DNA of 64,000 bases from Phycisphaeraceae bacterium (GTDB lineage: Bacteria > Planctomycetota > Phycisphaerae > Phycisphaerales > SM1A02): positions 124,001-188,000 of the forward strand of contig JAHBWZ010000003.1 in NCBI GenBank assembly GCA_019636755.1. The letters are read 5' to 3'. Below, in pieces: positions 8,328 to 17,986 of the stretch. Every line of letters starts with the position of its first letter. The stretch's first letter is position 1. The notes below the pieces were generated by a model, which was not told the DNA's origin, did no database searches, and saw nothing but the letters and a program-made list of their open reading frames with translations. The translations under genes and the position numbers were made by a program.

Positions 8328-9704
8328 TCACCCGATCCGCCGCGCGATCCGCATGGCCATCTCCAGCGCCTGTTCGTAATTGAGGCGTGGATCGACCTGT
8401 GACCGGTAGGACCGGTTCAGGTCGGCGTCGCTCAGGCCGCGGGCGCCGCCGGTGCACTCGGTCACGTTGTCTCCCGTCAGTTCGAAATGGACGCCGCCCT
8501 GGATGGTGCCCTGCGCGCGGTGGATCTCGAACGCCTGCTCCAGTTCGGCCAGGATGTGCTCGAACTTCCGCGTCTTGAGTCCGTCCGCGGTCTTCTCCGT
8601 GTTGCCGTGCATCGGGTCGCAGCACCACAGCGGCGTACGGCCCTCCGCCTGGACCGCGCGGAGGATCGGCGGCAGCCCCTCGGCGATGCCGTGCGCGCCG
8701 AAGCGATGGATGAGCGTCAACCGGCCGGGTTCACGATCGGGATCCAGGATGTCCAGGATCCGCAGCAGCGCGGCCGGTGTCATGCCGGGGCCGATCTTGA
8801 TGCCGATCGGGTTCCGGAGTCCGCGCAGGTACTCGATGTGCGCGTCGTCGGGCCGCGCGGTGCGCAGCCCGACCCACGGCATGTGCGTGGAGAGGTTGTA
8901 CCAGCCTTCGCGTCGCGGGACCTGGCGCGTGACGGCCTCCTCGAAGGAGAGATGCAGCGCCTCGTGACTGGTGAAGAAGTCCACCCGCGCCGCATGGCCG
9001 ATCGGTGCGCCGGAGATCGTCTCCATGAAACGCACGGCCTCGCCGATCGACTCGACGATCCGCCGGAACTCGGCCGCATAGGGCGAGTGCTCGACGAAGT
9101 CCAGGTCCCAGTACTCCGGGTGATGGAGATCCGCGAAACCGCCGTCGATGAGCGACCGGATGAAGTTCAGAGAGAGCGCCGCCCGCTCGTACCCCCGCAG
9201 CAGCAGTTCGGGATCGGGTCGGCGCTCCTCCGCGGTGAACCCGATCCGGTTGACGTTGTCGCCCCGATAGGCGGGGAGGGTCACGCCGTGGCGCGTCTCG
9301 GTGTCCTCGGAGCGCGGCTTGGCGTACTGACCCGCGAATCGGCCGACGCGGATCACCCGCTTCTTCGCGCCGTGCACCAGGACGAGCGACATCTGCAGGA
9401 GGATCTTGAGACGGCTGGTGATGGCACCCGGCGTGCATTCGTCGAAGCGTTCCGCGCAGTCGCCGCCCTGGAGAAGGAAGCGACGACCCTCCGCGGCCTC
9501 GGCGATCTGCGCCTTGAGGGACTCGATCTCCCACGAGGTGACGAGCGGCGGCAGCGAGGCGATCGTGCGCAGGACGCGATCGAGCTGCGCAGGCTCCGGA
9601 TAGGCGGGCTGCTGGGACGCGGGATACGCGCGCCAGGAGGCTGGTGACCAGTTCAGGGCCTGCATGGATGCGTTCGGCTCTACGATCGGGCGGGGGCGGA
9701 ACAT
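8328..9704 (-). CDS. Class II 3-deoxy-7-phosphoheptulonate (DAHP) synthase
   Basis: It catalyses the first shikimate-pathway step, condensing phosphoenolpyruvate and erythrose 4-phosphate. The protein belongs to the plant/mycobacterial class II type: the start MFRPRPIVEPNAS, then LQGGDCAERF, RFAGQYAKPRSED, the DFFTSHEALHL region, GPGMTP, IHRFGAHG, and CDPMHGNT are all visible. The ATG at 9704 gives 458 residues, normal for the class. The frame continues upstream into the tRNA region but has no reason to start there. No other aromatic biosynthesis gene is close. Confidence 0.95.
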   Translation of the reverse strand: MFRPRPIVEPNASMQALNWSPASWRAYPASQQPAYPEPAQLDRVLRTIASLPPLVTSWEIESLKAQIAEAAEGRRFLLQGGDCAERFDECTPGAITSRLKILLQMSLVLVHGAKKRVIRVGRFAGQYAKPRSEDTETRHGVTLPAYRGDNVNRIGFTAEERRPDPELLLRGYERAALSLNFIRSLIDGGFADLHHPEYWDLDFVEHSPYAAEFRRIVESIGEAVRFMETISGAPIGHAARVDFFTSHEALHLSFEEAVTRQVPRREGWYNLSTHMPWVGLRTARPDDAHIEYLRGLRNPIGIKIGPGMTPAALLRILDILDPDREPGRLTLIHRFGAHGIAEGLPPILRAVQAEGRTPLWCCDPMHGNTEKTADGLKTRKFEHILAELEQAFEIHRAQGTIQGGVHFELTGDNVTECTGGARGLSDADLNRSYRSQVDPRLNYEQALEMAMRIARRIG

Positions 9705-9887
9705 CTGCGGGACCTCATCGGTCCATCGGCGGAGACCCGTGGCCGGTTTGGTCCGCGGCATGATTCCCGGCCGGGCGGCAGCACACCGGCCGCGATCGAA
9801 GCGTCCGGGAACCGATGGCGCACTTTCTGCACGCGTGATCGAGCGCCGGGGTGCGCGGCCGGGGGCGCGGCCGGGGGCGCAGGAGAT

Positions 9888-9971
9888 GCGGGCGAGAGGA
9901 TTCGAACCTCCAAGGGAAAGACTCCCACCGGAACCTAAATCCGGCGCGTCTGCCAGTTCCGCCACGCCCGC
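9888..9971 (-). tRNA. tRNA-Leu, anticodon TAG
   Basis: The minus strand folds into a class II tRNA of 84 nt. The acceptor stem GCGGGCG pairs perfectly with CGCCCGC, and the anticodon stem CCGGA/TCCGG encloses loop TTTAGGT with anticodon TAG, reading CUA. There is a long variable arm, and the T-arm contains GGTTCGAATCC. The 3' CCA is not encoded. It lies between the DAHP synthase gene and a DoxX gene. Confidence 0.96.
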
Positions 9972-10084
9972 GGACGGTACGATCACCGCCGTGAAGCGTA
10001 GCATCCGGGCCGTTCGCCCGCACGGCCGCGTGCGCGGCGGAACGCTGCCCCGCCGGCGTATTCAGACCACTCGGGAGTCCGCTC

Positions 10085-11056
10085 ATGCGATTCTCTGCCT
10101 ACGCAGGTATCACGATCGTTCCAACGCTCGCGCGGCTGGTCCTGGCGCTCGCGTTTGTCACCGCGGGGTACAACAAGCTCTTCCGGTGGTCGGAGTTCGA
10201 TGCCGCGCAGGCGACGCGCCTGCTGGAACTCGGCGCCGATGTCCGGCGGGTGGATGATCGCGTCGGTCTGGGGGGCCCTGGGCAGGTGCGTCCGGCCCGC
10301 CTGATCGTGCGACAGGATGACGCACCCGCCGCAGAGGCCGCGGACTCAGCCGCGCCGACGCCGCCGGCCGCGCCGCCGTCCGCAGCGCCCGTCGTCGCCG
10401 AACCGCCCGCGCCAGCGCGGACCCCGCCCGTGCCCGCACGGACCGTGGAGCCGCTGCCCGAGGGCCGCTACGAAGCGCTTTCGCTGTACCGCATCGCGCT
10501 GCTCTGCGACAGCAGGGGGATGCCGCAGGCCTTCTGGCTCTCGTGGACCGCGGCGGTCACCGAGTTCGTCGGCGGTGCCTTCCTCCTGCTCGGTCTGCTC
10601 AGCCGTGTCTTCGGCCTGGGGCTCGGCATTGCGATGGCCACGGCCGTCTACCTGACGACACTCGATCCCTATCTCGCGACCGGTCCCTTCGAGGCGGCGC
10701 GCGGCGCCGACGGCATGAAGCTCTTCAACCAGGTCTTCACCCAGTTGGGACTCGGCGTCCTGGCGCTCGGCGTGGCGCTGACGGGTCCTGGTCCGCTCAG
10801 TCTCGATCACATGCTCCGGCGGCGGCAGCCCCGGCCCGTCGACGCCCTCGGGTATCCGATCGACGCGGCGCCGCCGCCACCCGGCGCGCGACCGTCGGGC
10901 GATGGCCGCGACCATGGGGACGACGACGACGACGGACACGGGGACCGCCCGGACATCCCGCCCGCGCCGGTCCGCGGGGGCGCGCCCGCAGGGCGCCCGG
11001 GCGCGGGCGTCGAGGCCCGAAAAGACCCGGTCCGGAGTCATGAACGGCCGATCTGA
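10085..11056 (+). CDS. DoxX-family membrane protein with Pro/Ala-rich insert
   Basis: The 323-residue protein has four likely membrane segments: about residues 8-25 (LARLVLALAFVTAGYNKLF), 157-175, 180-198 and 220-240. The GYNKL and LTTLDPYLA features resemble the DoxX family, whose members are integral membrane proteins of varied role. A low-complexity Pro/Ala insert (about residues 80-125) separates the first helix from the rest. The C-terminus is disordered and Asp/His/Arg-rich (DHGDDDDDGHGD). It is the first gene of the long plus-strand run to 22901 and is 122 bp from the next gene, so operon membership is uncertain. Confidence 0.7.
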   Translation: MRFSAYAGITIVPTLARLVLALAFVTAGYNKLFRWSEFDAAQATRLLELGADVRRVDDRVGLGGPGQVRPARLIVRQDDAPAAEAADSAAPTPPAAPPSAAPVVAEPPAPARTPPVPARTVEPLPEGRYEALSLYRIALLCDSRGMPQAFWLSWTAAVTEFVGGAFLLLGLLSRVFGLGLGIAMATAVYLTTLDPYLATGPFEAARGADGMKLFNQVFTQLGLGVLALGVALTGPGPLSLDHMLRRRQPRPVDALGYPIDAAPPPPGARPSGDGRDHGDDDDDGHGDRPDIPPAPVRGGAPAGRPGAGVEARKDPVRSHERPI

Positions 11057-11178
11057 GTCTGCGCCGCGTCGCAGCGCGCGGATCGAGCGGCATTTCGGCG
11101 GGCTCTCCCGGGGCGACCCGGGCGTGGGGATAGTCTTCCCCCGGTCCGCTGCGTCGCCGCGCCGCGGTCCGGATCGTC

Positions 11179-12138
11179 ATGCATTCGCCATCCGAACCAT
11201 CCGCAGCAACGACCGCCGGTCCGGACGCCGTGTCCGCGATGCGCGTGCGCCGCGTCGGTCCCTGGGTGATCTCGATCGTGCTCCACCTGACGCTGATCCT
11301 GCTGGGATTCGCCGTGACGTGGGGTGTAGCGCGGCTGGTCGAGGAACGGGAGACGGTGGTCGTCGTCGCGGACTTCGAGGCACTCGAGTACAGGCCGGTG
11401 ACCGAACTGGCGACGGAGCCGGCGCGGGACGAGGCGGTTGTTCCGGTGGCGCCGCCACCCAGTGCGCCGGTGGCGCTGCCGGCCGCGCCCGGTGCCGGAT
11501 CGGCGCAGGGGATCGACCTCCCGCCGGTCGAGATGCCGGGCACCGCCGCGGATGTGCCGCCCGCGGTCGCGTTTGCCGGCATTCCTGCGACGAATGCCAG
11601 GCGGATCGTGTTCGTCCTCGACGCATCCGGGTCGATGGTCCGATCGATGTCGATCGTGATCGACGAACTCCGGCGCTCGCTTGCCGCACTCGGTCCGCGC
11701 CAGGAATTCGCGATCGTCTTCTTCCGGCGCAGCGAGGCGATCGTGGTCCCGCCCCAGGGACGGCTCGTGCCGGCGACGGAGGCGGACAAGGCGCGAGCGC
11801 TCGCATGGATCGAGCGCAGCATCCTGCCCGAGGGTCGCTCGAATCCGCTTGCCGCGCTGGAGTACGCGCTCTCCCTCCGCCCGGACGTCATCTTCCTGCT
11901 GAGCGAGGACATCACGGGATCCGGTGAGTTCGAGATCGACCAGCGCGATCTCCTGGCGCGCCTGGATGTCGTCAATCCGGTGGATCCACGGACCGGTCGT
12001 CGTCGTGCCCGCATCAATTGTGTGCAGTTCCTCGATCCTGATCCGCTCCGGACGCTCGAGCGCATCGCCGAGGCCCACGGCGATGAGCGCGGCTACCGGT
12101 TTCTCGGCCGCGTGGAACTCGGGCTGGGGAGTCGCTGA
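11179..12138 (+). CDS. Membrane-anchored von Willebrand factor A domain protein
   Basis: One N-terminal transmembrane helix (about residues 30-52, VISIVLHLTLILLGFAVTWG) is followed by a Pro/Ala linker and a VWA domain from about residue 135. The metal-binding MIDAS motif is intact as DASGSM in IVFVLDASGSMVRSM, with a later LLSEDITGSG resembling the third MIDAS segment. VWA domains bind protein partners through a metal ion. The stop codon is one base from the GTG of the next gene, and ExbB/ExbD genes follow, so it probably works with that envelope complex as a periplasmic binding component. TAGTCT at about 11129 may be its -10 box. Confidence 0.82.
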   Translation: MHSPSEPSAATTAGPDAVSAMRVRRVGPWVISIVLHLTLILLGFAVTWGVARLVEERETVVVVADFEALEYRPVTELATEPARDEAVVPVAPPPSAPVALPAAPGAGSAQGIDLPPVEMPGTAADVPPAVAFAGIPATNARRIVFVLDASGSMVRSMSIVIDELRRSLAALGPRQEFAIVFFRRSEAIVVPPQGRLVPATEADKARALAWIERSILPEGRSNPLAALEYALSLRPDVIFLLSEDITGSGEFEIDQRDLLARLDVVNPVDPRTGRRRARINCVQFLDPDPLRTLERIAEAHGDERGYRFLGRVELGLGSR

Positions 12139-12139
12139 C

Positions 12140-13441
12140 GTGCATGCCCTTGCGCGACTGTTCGCCTGCCTGGTGATCGCGGTGCTCTCTCCGCCCGGGG
12201 CGGCCGCGCCGGCCGCGCGCGCCGGGGCCGAAGGTGACTCGATCCTGGTGCGGGGCGGCACGATTCCCCTGCGCGACGTCGAGGTGACTGACATCGCGAG
12301 CGGCCAGGTGTTCTACACCGTCGCCGGCGCCCGGCGTGCATGGCGGCGCGTCGAGGAACTGGAGGCGATCCGATTCGACGGCGAGCCGGCGCTCGCGGAG
12401 GCGGAGACCCTGATCGCACAGGGCGACGTGCAGGCCGGCGAGGCTCGGCTGCGGGATGTGCTCCGAGTGACGCGGCGCGACCTCGTCCGGGTCTGGGTCC
12501 GGCTCCGGCTTCACGGCCTGGCGCGGGCGCAGCAGGACGGAGCGGGCGAGGTCGAGCACCTTGCGGCGCTCATCGCCCTGCGCGAGGACGCGTGGTGGCG
12601 CACGCTCGAACCGCGCCCGCGCCCCGGTGCCGGCGCGACTGCGACGGCGATCGAGCGCGCCCGCCGGACACTCGGGGACGCACGGGAGCGAGCGCGTGCG
12701 CCGGACGTCCTCCGCCTCCTCGATCGGCTTCGCGCGCTGCTGGATGCGCTGGACGTGGTGCCGGACGCGCCGGCGGCGCCATCGCCCGGACCCGGCGCGG
12801 GAGGGCAGCCGCGCGCCGCGGAGCGCCCGGTGGCCTCGGGCACGCCCCGTCCGTCCGCACCCGACTCGAGCGGGCGCGCCCCGGCGCCGGCCGCGGTCGG
12901 CGACCGCGCCGCCAGGGACGCCACCACCGGGCGCCGCGATGCGCCGGCCACGGCGACGGGGCGCGCCCCGGTCCTGCCGCCCGCCGAGCAGCGCCCGGAC
13001 GAGGCCGGCACGCCGGACGCGCCGCCCCCGCGCGGTCCCGCGACGCAGGAGACCATCGACGACCTGCTCCGCGCCGGGCGCTTCACCGAGGCGATCGCCG
13101 CGTGCGAGGCGGCGGTACGGGCGCCGGGAGCGCGGGACGCGCCGCGCCTGCTGCGGCAGTTCGCCGAGGCGCTGGAGGGCGCCGGTGATCGCGTGCGCGC
13201 GGTGCTGATGCGCCTCCGCGTGGCTGTCGCGCTGGAATCGGCGGCGGCCGCCGCGGGTGCCGATGGCGCGCACACGCAGGCGGCGGATGCGTACGCGCGC
13301 GCCGCCGTGCTGTACGGTGAGACCTTCGACGATCGGGCCGGTGCTGCACGACTCCTGCGCCGCGCGCTCGAACTGGCCGGCGATGGAAGCGCGGCCGAGC
13401 GGATCCGCCCGATCCTGGCGCAGTACGCAGACCATCCCTGA
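12140..13441 (+). CDS. Secreted Ala/Pro-rich helical-repeat protein
   Basis: A GTG at 12140, one base after the upstream stop, begins a signal peptide (ALARLFACLVIAVLSPPGAAA). The 433-residue protein has two Ala/Arg-rich helical parts resembling TPR repeats (about 65-190 and 300-430, e.g. LLRAGRFTEAIAACEAAV), joined by a long low-complexity Pro/Ala/Arg linker. No catalytic motif is seen. Its position between the VWA gene and exbB, with coupled start/stop codons on both sides, suggests a periplasmic scaffold of the same complex. Function cannot be named. Confidence 0.72.
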   Translation: MHALARLFACLVIAVLSPPGAAAPAARAGAEGDSILVRGGTIPLRDVEVTDIASGQVFYTVAGARRAWRRVEELEAIRFDGEPALAEAETLIAQGDVQAGEARLRDVLRVTRRDLVRVWVRLRLHGLARAQQDGAGEVEHLAALIALREDAWWRTLEPRPRPGAGATATAIERARRTLGDARERARAPDVLRLLDRLRALLDALDVVPDAPAAPSPGPGAGGQPRAAERPVASGTPRPSAPDSSGRAPAPAAVGDRAARDATTGRRDAPATATGRAPVLPPAEQRPDEAGTPDAPPPRGPATQETIDDLLRAGRFTEAIAACEAAVRAPGARDAPRLLRQFAEALEGAGDRVRAVLMRLRVAVALESAAAAAGADGAHTQAADAYARAAVLYGETFDDRAGAARLLRRALELAGDGSAAERIRPILAQYADHP

Positions 13442-14304
13442 TGATGCACACTCCGTTCCACCAGTCTTCCCGGGATCCAGACCACATGCATGCGTCCACT
13501 ACCATTCGAGGGAGTGCACGGGCCCTCCTGTTCCTCGTGCTTCCGGCGGCGGTCCTGCTGGCGATCACCGCGCTGGCGTTCGCCGCCCCGGGCGGTGCCC
13601 TGCGCGGCGGAGAGCGCACGGGTGCCGGAGGCAGCTTCGCCGGTGCGTTCTTCATCTCGATGCGTACCGACGCGGTGACCGGCGAGAAGGAGGTCGAGCT
13701 GCTCGGCAGCCTCATCATCTGGGGCCTGCTCGGGCTCTCCATCGTGAGCATGGGCATGATCGGGATGACGACCATGCTGAACCAGCGCCGGACGATCCTG
13801 CCGCCCGGCGCCGTCGCGGAGACGCGCCGCCTGCTCCAGGCGGGCGAGTTCCCGCAGGCGGTAGCCCTGCTGGGTCGGGATGAGAGTTTCTTCGGGCGCA
13901 TCCTCGCCGCGGCGCTGCGCGAGGCGCCGCACGGCCACAATGCGATGCTCCGCCACCTGGAGGATGTCGCGGCGGAACTGGCGGCGGATCGACTGCGCCG
14001 GATCGAGCTGCTCAACGTGCTCGGCCAGGTCAGTCCGATGATCGGGCTCTTCGGCACGGTGTACGGCATGATTCTCGCGTTCCACTCGATCGTCCTGGCG
14101 GGCGGCGCCGCCGATCCCGTCCTGCTCGCAGGCGGCATCGGCACGGCGCTCACCACGACGTTCTGGGGCCTGGTCGTCGCCATCCCGGCGCTCGCCGGGT
14201 ACGCCATCGTGCGCGGTCGCGTCGACGCGCTCACGACCGAGGCGACCGTGGTCGCCACCGACCTCCTGCGCATCTTCCGCCCGCGGAAGAACGGTGCGGC
14301 ATGA
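13441..14304 (+). CDS. ExbB/TolQ/MotA-family proton channel protein
   Basis: ExbB-type pentamers surround an ExbD dimer and use the proton gradient to drive envelope work. The 287-residue product has an N-terminal hydrophobic export or anchor segment, a membrane segment near residues 85-105 (LIIWGLLGLSIVSMGMIG), and the conserved pair of helices VSPMIGLFGTVYGMILAFHSI and GIGTALTTTFWGLVVAIPAL near residues 195-250, which form the TolQ/ExbB core. Its ATG overlaps the preceding stop (ATGA), and its own stop overlaps the first exbD. No tonB or TonB-dependent receptor is near, so the system may drive something other than iron uptake. Confidence 0.9.
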   Translation: MMHTPFHQSSRDPDHMHASTTIRGSARALLFLVLPAAVLLAITALAFAAPGGALRGGERTGAGGSFAGAFFISMRTDAVTGEKEVELLGSLIIWGLLGLSIVSMGMIGMTTMLNQRRTILPPGAVAETRRLLQAGEFPQAVALLGRDESFFGRILAAALREAPHGHNAMLRHLEDVAAELAADRLRRIELLNVLGQVSPMIGLFGTVYGMILAFHSIVLAGGAADPVLLAGGIGTALTTTFWGLVVAIPALAGYAIVRGRVDALTTEATVVATDLLRIFRPRKNGAA

Positions 14305-14786
14305 GCGGCCGGCTGCGCAGATGGGGCGCGCCCGGCGTCCATGCGAACCTCACGCCGATGATCGACGTGACGTTCCTTCTCATCATCTTCTTCGTGCTCG
14401 TGTCGCAGATCGTGGAGGTGGAGCACGTCGATCTCAGGCTTCCGACGCTGATCGAGCCGGCAACGGCGGCGCCGGAGGACGAGCAGCGCCTGGTCATCAA
14501 CATCGTGCCCGGTCCGGCCGGGCGCGCGGCGGAGTACCGGATGGGCACCCGCGCCTTCAGCGCAGACGCGGCGGGGCGCGCGGCGCTCCGGTCCGCGCTC
14601 GCGGAAGCGCTGGCGGGCAACCCCGTGCTTCGCGTCAATCTTCGCGCGGATCGGGAGACCCGGTATGAGGGTGTCTACCCCGCCATCGAGGCCCTGACGC
14701 AGGCGGCGCGCGACGCCGCGGCCGTGCGTGGGCAGCCCGTGACACCCCGGTTGAACCTCGTCGTCGTGACGGAGAGCCGCCTGTGA
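14301..14786 (+). CDS. ExbD/TolR-family protein (first of two)
   Basis: The 161-residue protein has the typical ExbD layout: a short cytoplasmic tail, one membrane helix beginning LTPMIDVTFLLIIFFVLV with the proton-carrying Asp22, and a periplasmic domain ending LNLVVVTES. Its ATG overlaps the exbB stop by 4 bp, so translation is probably coupled. With the second exbD it may form a heterodimer inside the ExbB ring. Confidence 0.92.
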   Translation: MSGRLRRWGAPGVHANLTPMIDVTFLLIIFFVLVSQIVEVEHVDLRLPTLIEPATAAPEDEQRLVINIVPGPAGRAAEYRMGTRAFSADAAGRAALRSALAEALAGNPVLRVNLRADRETRYEGVYPAIEALTQAARDAAAVRGQPVTPRLNLVVVTESRL

Positions 14787-15274
14787 GTGCCGAGGCGCGA
14801 CTTTCCCTGCGCCGACCGCGACCCGCGGCGGGCGTCTCGCTCAACCTGACTTCGATGATCGATGTCACGTTCCTGCTGCTCGTCTACTTCATGACGGTGA
14901 CGCAGTTCCGGACGGGCGAGGAGGTCTACCGGCTGGACCTTCCCGAGCGCGCCGAGGGGCGGGACCAGCCCTCGGATCCGTTCCAGCTGGACGACGAGCC
15001 GTTGCGCATCGAGGTGGCGGGCATGGGTGGCGCCGACGCCGGTGTGCGGATCCGGATCGACGGACCGTGGCCGCAGCCCACGGGAACCGCCGGCCTGCAT
15101 GACTTCCTGCGCTCCCGGCGCATCGGCGCACCGGGATCGATCGGGCTCTTTGCCGCGGATCATCCGATCATCGTGCACCCGACCGGTACCACGGCGTGGC
15201 AGCACGCGCTGGAAGCGTTCGACGCGGCCGCGCGCGCGGGCTACTCGAACATCACCCTGCAGCCACCGTCATGA
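14783..15274 (+). CDS. ExbD/TolR-family protein (second of two)
   Basis: A GTG start overlaps the previous stop (GTGA). The 163-residue product keeps the membrane helix and conserved Asp27 in LTSMIDVTFLLLVYFMTV, followed by a periplasmic domain. It differs strongly from the first ExbD outside the helix (periplasmic part with PERAEGRDQPSDPF), so the pair are diverged paralogs rather than a recent duplication. Both keep the ion-carrying residue. Confidence 0.9.
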   Translation: MSAEARLSLRRPRPAAGVSLNLTSMIDVTFLLLVYFMTVTQFRTGEEVYRLDLPERAEGRDQPSDPFQLDDEPLRIEVAGMGGADAGVRIRIDGPWPQPTGTAGLHDFLRSRRIGAPGSIGLFAADHPIIVHPTGTTAWQHALEAFDAAARAGYSNITLQPPS

Positions 15275-17907
15275 CGCCTCTCCCGCCAGATCGAGGAACG
15301 GAGCCGCCCGTCCGCGCCGCGCGGTCCGGCCGGCGCGGCGCGCGGCTGCGCCTCCGGCCGGCGCGTTCCGCGGCGCCGCCGGTCGTCGCCGCAGCGCGGC
15401 TCGCCATCGGCGCGGTGTCGATCGTCGTCGCCGCGGCGCCGCTCATCATCGGCGCTTCGCTGTGGGCCGAAGCGGCGGGCGCCCGGGCAATTCCGCCCGG
15501 CGATGAACGGCTCGTGCGCGAACTGGAATCGCTGGGCCTGGCGCCGGCGCTGGAGGCGCTGCTGGAGGAGATGGATGCGGCACAGCGTGTCCGGCTGGCG
15601 CCGGACGTGCAGGTCGCACTGGCGCGCATCGCGCTCCGCTTCGACCTGTCCGGGGCGCGCGGTGAGCGCGTCGACGCGCTGCTGGCCGAGCACGATCGGG
15701 CGGTGGAAGCGGCGGAGGATGACGCGACACGCGCCCGCCGCGCGGCGGCACGGCTGCACGACGGCGTGTGGGAGGGCCTGGTCGGAGAGGGGCTGCTTGC
15801 CCGGGTGCTCGTGGGCCTGCCGGTTCCCGAGGAAACCGCGCGGTTCCGGGTGCTCTGCGACCGGGTCGCGCCCTGGAGCGACGCCGCTGAAATCGCCCTC
15901 GAGCGGCGTCTTCGGGAGATCGAGTCGATGCACGCCGGGCGTGTGCCGGCCGAGGTGCGCGACGAGGCCCGCGTGCTCGCCGAGGAGATCCGTGATGCGC
16001 TGCTGCCGACCGCCCGGGCGGCCGCCGGCGCCGCGGTCACCGACGCAGAACTGGAGCGCGCGGCCGCCCGCGGCTCGGCGCGCACCGCCGACCTGGCCCG
16101 GCTCCTGCTTGCCGATCGACTGCGGCAGCGCGGCGACGCCGCGCGCGCGGCGCAGGTCCTGCGGCGGATCCTGGAGGCGCCGGACGCCGCGCCGCTGGAG
16201 CGACTGACGGCGCGTCTCCTGATGGCGCTCATGCCGGTCGCGGACCAGGGGATGCCTACCGGCACCGTGCCGGAGGCGCAGGCCGGCATCTTCGACCGGA
16301 TGCTGAGCGCCGAGGCCGCGGTCCGACGGGCGGTCGAAGCGCGCGGGAGCGCGACGGCACCGGATGTCATCGCCGCCATGCAGGCGATGATCCGGGTCGC
16401 CGATCACGAGCCGGTCGTGCGCCGTCAGGCGCTTCGGCTCTCCGTGGCGCGACGCCTGGGCGTGCTCGTGCCGGTGGACGCCGCCGACGCGCAGCGCCTG
16501 CCGGACCTGGCCCGCTTCGGCGCGGGGCTGCATCGGTCCATGTCGGCAGATCCGCAGGAACGGCAGGGCGGGCGCGCGCTCCTGGAGTCCGTGCTCGAGG
16601 GGCCGGGACTGGCGTCGCAGGAGCGAATGGACGCGCACACGCGCGTCGCGGAGGCGCTCTCCGCGGACGGGCGACCCGGCGAGGGCGTCGAGCGTCTGCT
16701 CGCCTTCGCGGAGGCACCCGGGACCGGGCCGCTGTCGGGACCGGCCGCGCACGCCGCGGCGCGACTGGCGCTGGCGTGGGAGGCGCACGCCGACGTCGCG
16801 CAGCCCGTGACGGCGGCCCAGGTCGAGCGGGCACTGCGCCGCGCCGCGGATCACTCCGGCGCGGAGGATGATCGCGCCCGGTTCACGCTCGCGCTTGCGG
16901 CGCACCTGCTCCGGCAGGACCGGCCGGCGGAGGCCGCGGAGAGCCTGGCCTCCGTGGATCCGCGCGGCCCGCACGCCGTCGAGCGCGCACGGCTGGCGAC
17001 CGACGCGCTCCTGCGCCGTCGCGCGGGCGGCGAGCCGGTCGCGGCGGCCGTCGCGCTCGACGAGGTCCGTCGGGCGCTCGACGCCGTGCGGGATCGGTCC
17101 GGGGCCGACGCAGCGGCGGTCCGACGGCGCCTCGCAGTGCAGGAGGCGGCGCTGCTGCTGGAGTACGAGGGGGCGCGCTCCGCGCTCCGCGCGCTCGATG
17201 CCATCGAGGACGCGGCCGCGGATCCTGCGATCCTCGCGGATCTCATGCAGGTCCGCATCCGCGCGCACGCGGAGTCGGGCGACGCGGACGCGGCGCGGCG
17301 CGACCTTGCCCTGCTGCTGGAGCGAGCGCCGGCGCAGGCCGAGGCGCTGGTGGTCGACCTGCTGGACGCGGCGCTGCGGGCGGTCCGCGAGGCCGGGGAC
17401 GAAGGCGACCGCGAGCGCGCGGAGCGCGTCGCGGCGCGGGAACTCAGGCCGCTCGCGGAGGTGCTGTCCGCACGTCGCGCGTCCCGTGCCGGCGCCGCGC
17501 CGCAGGGTCCCGCGTCCGGTCGTGCCGCCTCGATCGCGCTTGCCGAGGCGCTGCTGGTGCTCGATCGCGCTGCCGAGGCGCTGCCGATCCTGGACGCGCT
17601 GCTGGCGGAGCAGCCGGATGCGGCGCGCCTCATCGCCGGTCGCGCCGAGGCGCTCTTCCGGATCGGTGACCGCGATGCGGAGGCCATGCCGCTCTACCGC
17701 AGGCTCGCCGCGGGCGGGTCCGCCGTCGAGCCTGCGTACTACTGGCTGGCGAACCTGCGACTCCTCGAGATCGTCGCCCGGCAGGGACGCGGCGTGGATC
17801 AGATCGGCCCGCGGATCCGGCGCCTCCGACTGGCGGATCCGGACCTGGGCGGCCCGCGCTTCCGCGGCGCATTCGAGCGGCTGGAAGCGCGACTCGGAGG
17901 CGGGTGA
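15271..17907 (+). CDS. Giant Ala/Arg-rich helical-repeat protein
   Basis: The 878-residue product starts at the ATG overlapping the exbD stop (ATGA). After a basic N-terminus it has one hydrophobic segment (about residues 38-60, RLAIGAVSIVVAAAPLIIGA), then about 800 residues of Ala/Arg/Leu/Glu helical repeats with TPR-like pieces such as ALLVLDRAAEALPILDALLAE and LFRIGDRDAEAMPLYRRLAA near the C-terminus. No enzyme motif is seen. It is probably anchored in the inner membrane or secreted and acts as a scaffold for the ExbB/ExbD/VWA complex. Repeat count and register need profile searches. Confidence 0.75.
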   Translation: MTPLPPDRGTEPPVRAARSGRRGARLRLRPARSAAPPVVAAARLAIGAVSIVVAAAPLIIGASLWAEAAGARAIPPGDERLVRELESLGLAPALEALLEEMDAAQRVRLAPDVQVALARIALRFDLSGARGERVDALLAEHDRAVEAAEDDATRARRAAARLHDGVWEGLVGEGLLARVLVGLPVPEETARFRVLCDRVAPWSDAAEIALERRLREIESMHAGRVPAEVRDEARVLAEEIRDALLPTARAAAGAAVTDAELERAAARGSARTADLARLLLADRLRQRGDAARAAQVLRRILEAPDAAPLERLTARLLMALMPVADQGMPTGTVPEAQAGIFDRMLSAEAAVRRAVEARGSATAPDVIAAMQAMIRVADHEPVVRRQALRLSVARRLGVLVPVDAADAQRLPDLARFGAGLHRSMSADPQERQGGRALLESVLEGPGLASQERMDAHTRVAEALSADGRPGEGVERLLAFAEAPGTGPLSGPAAHAAARLALAWEAHADVAQPVTAAQVERALRRAADHSGAEDDRARFTLALAAHLLRQDRPAEAAESLASVDPRGPHAVERARLATDALLRRRAGGEPVAAAVALDEVRRALDAVRDRSGADAAAVRRRLAVQEAALLLEYEGARSALRALDAIEDAAADPAILADLMQVRIRAHAESGDADAARRDLALLLERAPAQAEALVVDLLDAALRAVREAGDEGDRERAERVAARELRPLAEVLSARRASRAGAAPQGPASGRAASIALAEALLVLDRAAEALPILDALLAEQPDAARLIAGRAEALFRIGDRDAEAMPLYRRLAAGGSAVEPAYYWLANLRLLEIVARQGRGVDQIGPRIRRLRLADPDLGGPRFRGAFERLEARLGGG

Positions 17908-17986
17908 CGGGCGGCCGGTGACGGCGTCGTGACGCGGCGCCCTGTTCCGGCGGACCCGATCGCGCCCGTCGGTGCGCCCGAGCCTG

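Noticed and set aside
13441-15274. A TonB iron-uptake system
   Set aside because: No tonB, receptor or iron-related gene is near, and the neighbours are VWA and repeat proteins.
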